Shown here piece by piece: positions 1 to 5,668 of a stretch of 11,844 nt of DNA. The DNA is taken from positions 1 through 11,844 of the forward strand of contig JAUVCP010000023.1 in NCBI GenBank assembly GCA_030590765.1. The letters are read 5' to 3'. The translations under genes were made by a program, and so were the position numbers. Source of the stretch: Flavobacteriaceae bacterium (lineage in GTDB: Bacteria > Bacteroidota > Bacteroidia > Flavobacteriales > Flavobacteriaceae). Position 1 is the stretch's first letter. Each line of letters opens with the position of its first letter. The notes below the pieces were generated by a model. That model ran no database searches, had not been told where the DNA came from, and saw only the letters and a program-made list of their open reading frames with translations.

Positions 1-89
1 TATTTAAAGATAACGGCCATGAAAAAATAACTACAAAAGAAGCATGGGAAGCATATCAAAAAGATTTCAAATTTAAATTTGAAGGATAA
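1..89 (+). CDS. C-terminal fragment of an unidentified protein (5' end outside window)
   Basis: An open frame enters from the left edge (first full codon at 3) and stops at TAA 87-89, giving 28 residues ending KDFKFKFEG. The tail is Lys/Phe/Glu-rich and looks like the end of a soluble protein (KITTKEAWEAYQKDF is probably helical). A strong hairpin terminator follows 30 bases later, which supports a real gene end rather than a chance frame. No family can be named from so short a tail. Confidence 0.55.
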   Translation, partial: FKDNGHEKITTKEAWEAYQKDFKFKFEG

Positions 90-118
90 TAGTAATTTCT
101 TTTAATAAAAATATATCT

Positions 119-163
119 CACCCGCTGACGATTTAATTTTGAATAAGTTAGCGGGTGCGTTTT
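119..163. terminator. bidirectional rho-independent terminator
   Basis: The arms CACCCGCTGAC (119-129) and GTTAGCGGGTG (147-157) pair over 11 positions with one G-U wobble, around a 17-base AT loop. On the plus strand the stem is followed by CGTTTT (158-163). On the minus strand it is followed by an AT-rich run with several T. It lies between the end of the plus-strand partial gene (89) and the minus-strand HTH gene, whose stop codon begins at 165, so it can serve both convergent genes. The GC-rich stem stands out sharply from the AT-rich surroundings. Confidence 0.85.
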
Positions 164-366
164 CACCAATCCGACTCTTCTAAGATAAACAGTTCACTTA
201 CTTCCACTTTAAAGATTGATGCCAATCGCAAAGCTAAAATAGTGGAAGGAGCATATTTTCCAAGCTCCATAGCATTGATCGTTTGACGGGTAACTTTGAC
301 GATATCAGCTAGTTGAGCCTGAGTCATATTGTTTTTTGCTCTTTCTACTTTAATTGTATTCTTCAT
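163..366 (-). CDS. small XRE/Cro-type helix-turn-helix transcriptional regulator
   Basis: This 67-residue protein is almost entirely one HTH domain (residues about 5-60). The motif TQAQLADIVKVTRQTINAME at 15-34 has the usual Q-x-x-LA and recognition-helix RQTIN pattern, followed by GKYAPS and a helix ending in SELF. It resembles the YozG-like small regulators that are often encoded beside a membrane protein. The ATG (366-364) lies two bases after the stop codon of the upstream membrane protein gene (TAG-TT-ATG). An AAAGGG stretch inside the end of that gene could act as ribosome binding site. The two genes are therefore very probably co-transcribed and translationally coupled. Inference: it binds DNA as a dimer, probably including its own promoter. 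No sensor domain is present, so the membrane partner may modulate it. Confidence 0.9.
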   Translation of the reverse strand: MKNTIKVERAKNNMTQAQLADIVKVTRQTINAMELGKYAPSTILALRLASIFKVEVSELFILEESDW

Positions 367-368
367 AA

Positions 369-833
369 CTACCCTTTAGTTTTTAATTTTCTGATTTGCC
401 AGTTAAACCGAATAATAAAAAATATCAATATAGTGAACATATTAAAAATCATTACCCATAAAAAAGATATCCCATAAACAAACAGGAAAGCTAATAAAAG
501 AATTGCATAATTTAAGTACACTGCCCATACTAAAGACTCTAAGCGTATTTTTGAAATATACTCATCTTCATTAACCTCTTTAGAAAAAGCAACTAAAACA
601 GAACTAATAATCATTATAACACCTAATATTTCATTTAGAACATTATTATCAAGCATTCCTAAAAACCTATCCTCTTTAAAAAATTCATCAATAAATATAG
701 CGAATACTTTTGTATCCAGTATTTCTGGTTCATATTCAAAAATAATGGTGAATAGTCCAAATAATAGTGTTGGAATAAAAATGATCCATCCTATTTTTTT
801 ATACTTACTGGGAAATAAATAATTTAATTTCAT
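369..833 (-). CDS. four-helix membrane protein of an HTH/membrane-protein pair, function unknown
   Basis: The protein has 154 residues with four predicted transmembrane segments at about 14-32, 66-83, 101-121 and 124-141. An acidic loop (33-63) lies between helices 1 and 2. The most distinctive stretch is ISKIRLESLVWAVYLNYAIL (93-112), followed by FVYG and IFNMFTILIFFIIRFN. I recognise this pattern from uncharacterised flavobacterial proteins encoded next to small HTH regulators, but no biochemical function is known to me. The C terminus is basic (RKLKTKG), consistent with a cytoplasmic end. It is the first gene of the pair, with the regulator two bases downstream. Inference: it could sequester or modulate the HTH protein at the membrane, or be its regulated output. 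The ATG (833-831) follows an AT-rich leader without a clear Shine-Dalgarno site. Confidence 0.85.
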   Translation of the reverse strand: MKLNYLFPSKYKKIGWIIFIPTLLFGLFTIIFEYEPEILDTKVFAIFIDEFFKEDRFLGMLDNNVLNEILGVIMIISSVLVAFSKEVNEDEYISKIRLESLVWAVYLNYAILLLAFLFVYGISFLWVMIFNMFTILIFFIIRFNWQIRKLKTKG

Positions 834-855
834 GATATAAAATTTTTAACATCAT

Positions 856-863
856 CAAATGTA
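856..863 (-). promoter_or_regulatory. possible -7 element (TACATTTG) of the membrane protein/HTH operon
   Basis: Read on the minus strand, TACATTTG matches the Bacteroidota -7 consensus TAnnTTTG and lies 23 bases upstream of the ATG at 833. No TTTG is found at the expected -33 distance, so the call is weak. The box also lies in an inverted repeat ATGTAA-N8-TTACAT (859-878), which could be an operator for the autoregulating HTH protein. Confidence 0.3.
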
Positions 864-1012
864 AGAAATACATTACATTATATCTAATATATTATACAAA
901 TAGACGTAATAATCATATAATTTGTAATAAAATTAAGTATTTATTTGAATACCTATTCTTGTTTATTTTCAACTTTTATAAACTTTAATACTTTTTACTT
1001 TAATAATCCTTT

Positions 1013-1033
1013 ACTTTGCAAAAAAAGCAAAGT
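1013..1033 (+). promoter_or_regulatory. hairpin enclosing the GTG start of the ABC-F gene
   Basis: ACTTTGC (1013-1019) and GCAAAGT (1027-1033) are perfect 7-base inverted arms around a loop of seven A (1020-1026). The right arm covers the first two bases of the GTG start codon (1032-1034). If transcribed, it could limit access of the ribosome to the start. The left part, TTACTTTG, also resembles a -7 promoter element with one mismatch. In that case the transcript would start within or just after the A run and be nearly leaderless, and the stem would not form. The sequence alone does not separate these readings. Confidence 0.4.
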
Positions 1034-2888
1034 GAATTACCTTTCTATTGAAAATATTACCAAATCCTATGGAGATAAAGTCTTGTTTGAAGACCTGTCT
1101 TTTGGAATAAATAAAGATCAAAAAATTGCTTTTGTTGCTAAAAATGGAGCAGGTAAAACAACCTTATTAAATATTATTGCAGATCTTGAATCACCAGATA
1201 GTGGCGAAATTATTTTCCGAAAAGGGTTAAGAATTGCTTATTTATCACAAAATGGAGTATTGGATGAAAGCCTAACCATTGAGCAAACCATTTTTAATTC
1301 AGATAATGAAACCTTAAAGGTTATTGAGCAATACGAGCACGCTTTAAAGAACCCAGAGGATGCAGATGCTTATCAAAAGGCTTTTGACCTCATGGAGCAT
1401 AACCATGCCTGGGATTTTGAAACACAATACAAACAAATTCTTTTCAAATTAAAATTAGAAGATCTCGATAAAAAAATTGGAGAACTTTCCGGAGGGCAAA
1501 AAAAGAGATTATCTCTTGCTGTAATTTTACTAAATAAACCAGATCTTTTTATACTGGATGAACCTACCAATCATTTAGATCTGGAAATGATCGAATGGTT
1601 AGAGAAATATTTGATCAAAGAAAAAGTAACTTTATTTATGGTTACTCATGATCGATATTTTTTAGAAAGAGTTTGTAATGAGATTATTGAATTAGATCAC
1701 GGAAAGCTCTTTAGATATAAGGGTAACTATTCTTATTTTTTACAAAAAAAGGAAGAGAGAATAGTATTAGAAAAAGTAACGGTGGACAAGGCCAAAAATC
1801 TGTTTAAAAAAGAACTGGACTGGATGCGCAGACAACCAAAAGCCCGGACTACAAAATCCAAATCAAGAATTGATGATTTTTATGTAATCGAAGAAAAGGC
1901 ACATCAGCGCAGGCAGGATCATAAGGTGCAATTGGAAATCAATATGGAGCGTTTAGGCAGCAAGATTCTGGAACTAAATTATATCTCAAAATCCTTTGGT
2001 GAAAATAATCTTTTTCAAGATTTTGATTATGTTTTTAAACGAGGGGAACGTATTGGTATTATTGGTAAAAATGGTACGGGTAAATCTACTTTTTTGAATA
2101 TTATTACAGGGGCTCTAAAAGTAGATTCAGGTAAAGTAATTATTGGTGAGACAGTTAAATTTGGCTATTATACTCAAAGCGGAATTTTTATCAAAGAAGG
2201 ACAAAAAGTTATTGAAGTAATTAAAGAATTTGGTGAATATATTCCGCTGACTAAAGGCAGAAAAATTAGTGCAGGTCAACTTTTAGAAAAATTCTTATTT
2301 GATCGAAAAAAGCAATATGATTTTGTGGAAAAACTCTCTGGTGGTGAATTAAAGCGCCTGTTTTTATGTACGGTTTTAATTCAAAATCCGAATTTTTTAA
2401 TCTTAGATGAACCTACCAATGATCTTGATATTGTTACACTTCAGGTTTTAGAAGATTTTCTTTTGGATTTTCCTGGTAATTTATTGGTAGTATCTCACGA
2501 TCGTTATTTTATGGATAAAATTGTTGATCATTTATTTATTTTTGAAGGGGATGGAAAAATTAGTGGTTTCCCTGGAAATTATTCCGATTATCGAGTTTAT
2601 GAAGACTCAAAACCATCGTCCGGTAAGGAAATCAATAAAAAAGAAGATACTCGAAAAGCAGATCCTACCAAAGGGGAATTGTCTTATCAAGAAAAGCGTG
2701 AATTTGGAAAATTAGAAAAAGATATTGCTAATCTGGAAAAGAAAAAAGAACTTATTGAAAATCAGTTTAACAACAATGAAATAGAACCGGATAAGATCAA
2801 TGAAACCTCTCTGGAATTAGAAAAAATCACAAACGGTCTGGAACAAAAAGAAGAAAGATGGTTAGAATTATCCATGAAAATGGAATAA
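1032..2888 (+). CDS. uup: ABC-F family ATPase, Uup-like
   Basis: This 618-residue soluble protein has two ABC cassettes and no membrane domain. ABC1 has Walker A AKNGAGKTT (36-44; the usual first Gly is Ala), LSGGQKKRL (152-160), Walker B LFILDEP (172-178, catalytic Glu177) and THDR (205-208). The linker (about 240-305) holds WMRRQPKARTTKSKSR, the basic motif typical of the Uup branch. ABC2 has GKNGTGKST (345-353), LSGGE (435-439) and FLILDEP (455-461, Glu460). A charged coiled coil at 550-618 matches the Uup C-terminal domain. ABC-F proteins act on the ribosome E site, and Uup is also linked to ribosome assembly and transposon precise excision. An ATG at 945 would add 29 residues unlike any ABC-F N terminus. 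Homologues start at MNYLS, so the in-frame GTG at 1032 is chosen. pldA begins 32 bases downstream on the same strand, so co-transcription is likely. Confidence 0.93.
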   Translation: MNYLSIENITKSYGDKVLFEDLSFGINKDQKIAFVAKNGAGKTTLLNIIADLESPDSGEIIFRKGLRIAYLSQNGVLDESLTIEQTIFNSDNETLKVIEQYEHALKNPEDADAYQKAFDLMEHNHAWDFETQYKQILFKLKLEDLDKKIGELSGGQKKRLSLAVILLNKPDLFILDEPTNHLDLEMIEWLEKYLIKEKVTLFMVTHDRYFLERVCNEIIELDHGKLFRYKGNYSYFLQKKEERIVLEKVTVDKAKNLFKKELDWMRRQPKARTTKSKSRIDDFYVIEEKAHQRRQDHKVQLEINMERLGSKILELNYISKSFGENNLFQDFDYVFKRGERIGIIGKNGTGKSTFLNIITGALKVDSGKVIIGETVKFGYYTQSGIFIKEGQKVIEVIKEFGEYIPLTKGRKISAGQLLEKFLFDRKKQYDFVEKLSGGELKRLFLCTVLIQNPNFLILDEPTNDLDIVTLQVLEDFLLDFPGNLLVVSHDRYFMDKIVDHLFIFEGDGKISGFPGNYSDYRVYEDSKPSSGKEINKKEDTRKADPTKGELSYQEKREFGKLEKDIANLEKKKELIENQFNNNEIEPDKINETSLELEKITNGLEQKEERWLELSMKME

Positions 2889-2920
2889 TAAAACAGATAC
2901 ATATTTTAAAAATATAAATA

Positions 2921-3823
2921 ATGCGAAATTTTAGCCTTATAATTCTCCTTTTTATGGTTAATTTAAGTGTAAGATCACAGGGATTATTTAAAAAAAATAA
3001 AGATACTTATTCTTTATCTGAAAGGTGGCAAATTAATGATACGCTAACCAACCAAAAAGATTTATTCAAAATTAAAACTTACAGACCCCTCTATATTTTA
3101 TTTGCAAATTACACGAATGATATCAATGAGCAGCCTACCAGTGATAACCCGGATAATGTTGTGTCGGAACCTCTGCCATTGGATGACACAGAACTAAAAT
3201 TTCAGATCAGTTTTAAAACAATGGCATTAAGAAATATTTTTGGAAATAGAATTGGCGGGGATATTTGGTTAGGGTACTCACAAACTTCAAGATCGCAGGT
3301 ATATAATAAAGATGAATCTAGACCTTTTAGAGAAACAAATTACGAACCTGAGGTTATGTTACTTGTTCCCACTCCGTATAAAATTTTTGGCATTAATGGT
3401 GTTTTTTCTGGAATCGGATATAACCATCAAAGTAATGGGAGATCTAACCCTTTATCAAGGAGCTGGCACAGAATTATCATGCAATTTGGCTGGGAAACGA
3501 ATGATTTGAGTATTGTGTTACGCCCTTGGTGGACACTTCACCAAAAACCTGAAAACGATAATAACCCAGGTATTCAAAATTATATGGGTCGGGGAGATCT
3601 TACTATAGCTTATGAAAGAGGAAAGCATGATCTAAGTGTTATCGCCAGACATTCATTGCGCTTTGGTGATGATAATCGAGGTAGTTTACAAATGGATTAT
3701 GCGTTTAGAATTTATGATTACTTAAAACTCTATTTACAGGTTTTCCATGGTTATGGCGAAAGTATGATTGATTATAACCATAAACAAACTACAGTTGGTA
3801 TTGGTGTTTCTTTGGTGGAATAG
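2921..3823 (+). CDS. pldA: outer membrane phospholipase A (OMPLA)
   Basis: This 300-residue protein begins with a signal peptide (MRNFSLIILLFMVNLSVRS, likely cut before Q20). The remainder fits a 12-strand OMPLA barrel: YRPLYIL near 54-60, the active-site block at 167-184, and a C-terminal YGESMIDYNH (278-287) ending in strand TTVGIGVSL. The family hydrolyses phospholipids that reach the outer leaflet, using calcium and dimerisation. The E. coli triad His142/Ser144/Asn156 aligns to His169, Ser171 and, unexpectedly, His183 (SRSWHR instead of the usual SRSWNR). Arg174 and Ser179 align with the calcium-site residues Arg147 and Ser152. The gene follows the ABC-F gene by 32 bases, with an A-rich leader instead of a Shine-Dalgarno site. 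The family call is firm. Full activity is less certain because of the Asn-to-His change. Confidence 0.93.
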   Translation: MRNFSLIILLFMVNLSVRSQGLFKKNKDTYSLSERWQINDTLTNQKDLFKIKTYRPLYILFANYTNDINEQPTSDNPDNVVSEPLPLDDTELKFQISFKTMALRNIFGNRIGGDIWLGYSQTSRSQVYNKDESRPFRETNYEPEVMLLVPTPYKIFGINGVFSGIGYNHQSNGRSNPLSRSWHRIIMQFGWETNDLSIVLRPWWTLHQKPENDNNPGIQNYMGRGDLTIAYERGKHDLSVIARHSLRFGDDNRGSLQMDYAFRIYDYLKLYLQVFHGYGESMIDYNHKQTTVGIGVSLVE

Positions 3824-3855
3824 AGATAGATCAAACAATAATTTATCAATGCTTT

Positions 3856-3875
3856 CAATGTTATCTTTGTTTCAT
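3856..3875. promoter_or_regulatory. weak inverted repeat upstream of the cytochrome promoter
   Basis: TGTTT and AAACA face each other around six bases (within TTTGTTTCATAGAAAACACA). This is about 25 bases upstream of the -33 box of the cytochrome promoter. The position would suit a CRP/FNR-type activator, but the half sites do not match a named consensus. This is a pattern only. Confidence 0.2.
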
Positions 3876-3894
3876 AGAAAACACATACTCATTA

Positions 3895-3925
3895 TTTGTG
3901 ATGATTCTAAATAGATTTATATTTG
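3895..3925 (+). promoter_or_regulatory. consensus Bacteroidota sigma-ABfr promoter of the cytochrome gene
   Basis: TTTG at 3895-3898, a spacer of exactly 19 bases, and TATATTTG at 3918-3925 match the -33/-7 consensus TTTG-N19-TAnnTTTG at every specified base. Transcription would start near 3930, leaving a leader of roughly 15-20 bases. This separates the cytochrome gene from the upstream ABC-F/pldA unit and is the best promoter in the window. Confidence 0.8.
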
Positions 3926-3951
3926 CAGACTTTTAATTTAAAACATTGAAA

Positions 3952-4422
3952 ATGTTTACAAAGAAAATCCTGATTATAAGCAATATTATTTTTGTTGTAA
4001 TTATTTCTATTTTAGTTTATATATTACTATTTATGGGTACAGAAATGGTTAAATTACCTGATGATACCCGAATTGTTGTTAAATACGAACCCGATCTTCG
4101 TGACTTGGTGTTGAATGAAATGCGTGATTATTTAGAAGTTATGAATGAGATACAGCAAGGTTTAGCAGAAAATAATCCGGATAAAATTGTAAAAGCAGCA
4201 ACAAGGCAGGGGCAAATTTCTTTGGAAGCAACGCCTATTCGATTGCTAAAACTATCTCCTTTAGCGTGTAAACAAATGGGGTTTAGGGGACATGATATTT
4301 TTCAATCAATAGCGGACAGTGCAAGAGTAAATTTTAGTAAGGAAACAACTATTAATCAATTAGCTGAATTAACCAATAATTGTATAGTTTGTCATAGAAC
4401 TTACAAGGTGGAAGCTCAATAG
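3952..4422 (+). CDS. membrane-anchored class II (c'-type) cytochrome
   Basis: This 156-residue protein has one N-terminal hydrophobic anchor (residues 6-28, preceded by FTKK, so N-in and C-out). A helical domain follows: helices at about 46-75, 78-92, 102-122 and 128-150. The single heme motif CIVCH (Cys144, Cys147, His148) lies nine residues from the C terminus. A C-terminal CxxCH in a four-helix domain is the hallmark of cytochromes c' and c556, which bind gases such as NO or transfer electrons in the periplasm. The domain is short for the family, and the sixth ligand (possibly a Met in helix 1) is not certain. An in-frame TTG at 3946 would add two residues. The ATG at 3952 is preferred, but the TTG is not excluded. 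Its TAG stop (4420-4422) overlaps the first bases of an inverted-repeat element. Confidence 0.82.
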   Translation: MFTKKILIISNIIFVVIISILVYILLFMGTEMVKLPDDTRIVVKYEPDLRDLVLNEMRDYLEVMNEIQQGLAENNPDKIVKAATRQGQISLEATPIRLLKLSPLACKQMGFRGHDIFQSIADSARVNFSKETTINQLAELTNNCIVCHRTYKVEAQ

Positions 4423-4514
4423 ATCACCACATCGTTCGTTCCTCTCTCCTTGTGAAGACGATATTGACTTATTAGCGTCTTTGCGAGCGAAATGTAATGG
4501 AGTGTGGCAATCTC
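4420..4514. repeat. imperfect inverted-repeat element, copy 1
   Basis: This element of about 95 bases starts at TAGATCACCAC and ends at GTGGCAATCTC, so its ends are imperfect inverted copies of each other. Inner arms AAGACG (4455-4460) and CGTCTT (4476-4481) pair around a 15-base loop. The left 40 bases match copy 2 at 37 positions and the right 41 bases at 34 (counted by eye). The first bases form part of the cytochrome stop codon. Similar GAGATTGCCACG/GCAAAGACG elements are common intergenic repeats in Bacteroidota and other bacteria. No coding sequence is present. It may help terminate the convergent transcripts. Confidence 0.85.
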
Positions 4515-4561
4515 AAATTTATCCATCAAATATGCAAATACTCACTTTTATATCCGATAAT

Positions 4562-4656
4562 GAGATCACCACGTCATTCGTTCCTCTCTCCTCGTGAAGA
4601 CGAGTCAATTATATTATCGTCTTTGCGAATGAAATACAATGAAGCGTGGCAATCTC
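4562..4656. repeat. imperfect inverted-repeat element, copy 2
   Basis: This is the best-preserved copy, 95 bases long. The ends GAGATCACCACG (4562-4573) and CGTGGCAATCTC (4645-4656) pair at 10 of 12 positions. The inner stem AAGACGA (4597-4603) and TCGTCTT (4617-4623) is perfect with a 13-base loop. It has the same orientation as copy 1 and is separated from it by 47 bases of unrelated AT-rich sequence. It is probably a non-autonomous, REP/MITE-like mobile repeat. Confidence 0.85.
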
Positions 4657-4671
4657 TTTTATCATACTATG

Positions 4672-4715
4672 CAATAGATCACCAAGTCGCTTATATTTTC
4701 CCTCTCATGAAGACG
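4672..4715. repeat. inverted-repeat element, left-half copy 3
   Basis: CAATAGATCACCA (4672-4684) repeats the junction sequence of copy 1 exactly (13 bases). The block ends, after the same 40-base length, in TGAAGACG. The middle is strongly diverged and the right arm is missing. The next bases run directly to the end of the exonuclease gene at 4736. It is a decayed or truncated member of the same family. Confidence 0.65.
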
Positions 4716-4735
4716 TAGCGAGCTTATAAAAATTA

Positions 4736-5458
4736 TTACACTTCAATTCTAATCACTTGTTCTTCTTTCAAAATCTCCAAATTCATCAATCGTAAATAAA
4801 CCTGAGCAACTGCCAGCGTATCATTTTCACAATATTTAGCAATTCTGTTCATATCATTTTCTTTATAATAAACCTGAGCAACCTGACTACCGTCTATATC
4901 TTCTTTTGGAGATGCAATTCCCAAGATATTGGTCAGTAAATTTAAGGAGGTATAGTGCTTAAAATCGCCAAATTTCCACATTTCCAAGGTGTCCAAATGA
5001 GCTACTTCCCATGGTTTTTTTCCGAATAGATTTAATTTTTCGGGGAGTTCCATCTTGTTAATAATCATTCTTCTGGCTATATATGGAAAATCAAATTCCT
5101 TGCCATTGTGTGCACATAAAACATGTTGCTTTTTGCTGTAAAAATTCTCCAATAGATTTTTGAAATCAAATAAAATCTTTACTTCATCAATTCCGTAAAA
5201 AGATTTCAATCTAAAAGTTAAATCTTTTGAATGATTATCAAAAAAACCTACTGAAATACATACTATTTTACCAAATTCAGCCCAGATCCCAGCCCGTTCA
5301 TAAAACTCTTCAGGTGAAAATTCTTCTTTTCTTTGATATTGTGTTTTTTTTGCAAATAATTCCTGTTTAACATCATTGAGTTCCTCAAAATTTTCCAACT
5401 CAGGAACAGTTTCTATATCCAAAAAAAGGATATTGCTAAGTTTGATCTTGTTTTCCAT
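4736..5458 (-). CDS. DEDDy-type 3'-5' exonuclease, PolB-exonuclease-like
   Basis: This 240-residue soluble protein has the RNase H-like exonuclease fold. The Exo I motif FLDIETVP supplies Asp14 and Glu16. Exo II is AHNGKEFDFPYIARR, with Asp123. Exo III is YCENDTLAV, with Tyr209 and Asp213 spaced as Y-x3-D, which marks the DEDDy class. These residues bind two metal ions and remove nucleotides from 3' ends. The length and the TVPE and GKEFD context fit the family of stand-alone exonucleases related to the proofreading domain of family B polymerases, common in Bacteroidota. No polymerase domain is attached. Whether the substrate is DNA or RNA cannot be told from sequence. It is divergent from phoB with 210 bases between them and convergent with the cytochrome gene, so it is probably transcribed alone. 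Confidence 0.9.
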   Translation of the reverse strand: MENKIKLSNILFLDIETVPELENFEELNDVKQELFAKKTQYQRKEEFSPEEFYERAGIWAEFGKIVCISVGFFDNHSKDLTFRLKSFYGIDEVKILFDFKNLLENFYSKKQHVLCAHNGKEFDFPYIARRMIINKMELPEKLNLFGKKPWEVAHLDTLEMWKFGDFKHYTSLNLLTNILGIASPKEDIDGSQVAQVYYKENDMNRIAKYCENDTLAVAQVYLRLMNLEILKEEQVIRIEV

Positions 5459-5509
5459 ATCATCAATTAATGATTATTACGATGGAAAGTTAACATAAAA
5501 TCAACCAAT

Positions 5510-5539
5510 TAAATGTAAGAAATATCCTATGTCGTTAAA
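5510..5539 (-). promoter_or_regulatory. possible promoter of the exonuclease gene
   Basis: On the minus strand TTTA, an 18-base spacer and TACATTTA resemble TTTG-N19-TAnnTTTG with one mismatch in each box. The start codon follows about 50 bases later. The bases around the -7 box share a 14-mer with the region before the membrane protein/HTH operon (857-870). Confidence 0.3.
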
Positions 5540-5599
5540 TCTATCTATTATAATTATTTGATCTTGGTTCCCTATATGATTGATTTCTAATATTATGTT

Positions 5600-5611
5600 A
5601 TTGTTAACAAT
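5600..5611. promoter_or_regulatory. perfect 12-base palindrome over the phoB -33 region
   Basis: ATTGTTAACAAT reads the same on both strands and includes the ATTG that serves as -33 box of the phoB promoter. A bound dimer here would block or recruit RNA polymerase. It contains TTAACA, which also occurs at 5490-5495 in the same intergenic region. The regulator is unknown, and PhoB autoregulation is a guess. Confidence 0.4.
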
Positions 5612-5631
5612 GTGAATAAATAGTATTTTTG
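5600..5631 (+). promoter_or_regulatory. Bacteroidota-type promoter of phoB
   Basis: ATTG (5600-5603), a 20-base spacer and TATTTTTG (5624-5631) fit the -33/-7 consensus, with a full match in the -7 box. The expected start near 5637 leaves a leader of about 30 bases before the ATG at 5669. A TAAAAG stretch stands about 15 bases before the ATG. Confidence 0.6.
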
Positions 5632-5668
5632 CATTAATTTTGAACACATACTAAAAGCAGCATAGAAC

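Noticed and set aside
945..1031. N-terminal extension of the ABC-F protein from the ATG at 945
   Set aside because: The 29 added residues are Phe/Asn-rich, unlike any ABC-F N terminus. The family begins at MNYLS-type sequence, which matches the GTG at 1032.
1373..3509. Short frames at 1373-1570 (minus), 2521-2715 (plus) and 3312-3509 (plus)
   Set aside because: Each overlaps the ABC-F or pldA gene in another frame and shows no independent protein family features.
4420..4715. CRISPR-like array
   Set aside because: There are only 2.5 copies of about 95 bases, the copies are imperfect, spacer sizes are unequal (47 and about 15-20 bases), and no cas gene is present.
4497..4718. 73-codon plus-strand open frame
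   Set aside because: It lies entirely across repeat copies 1 to 3 and has no protein-like features. It is a by-product of the repeats.
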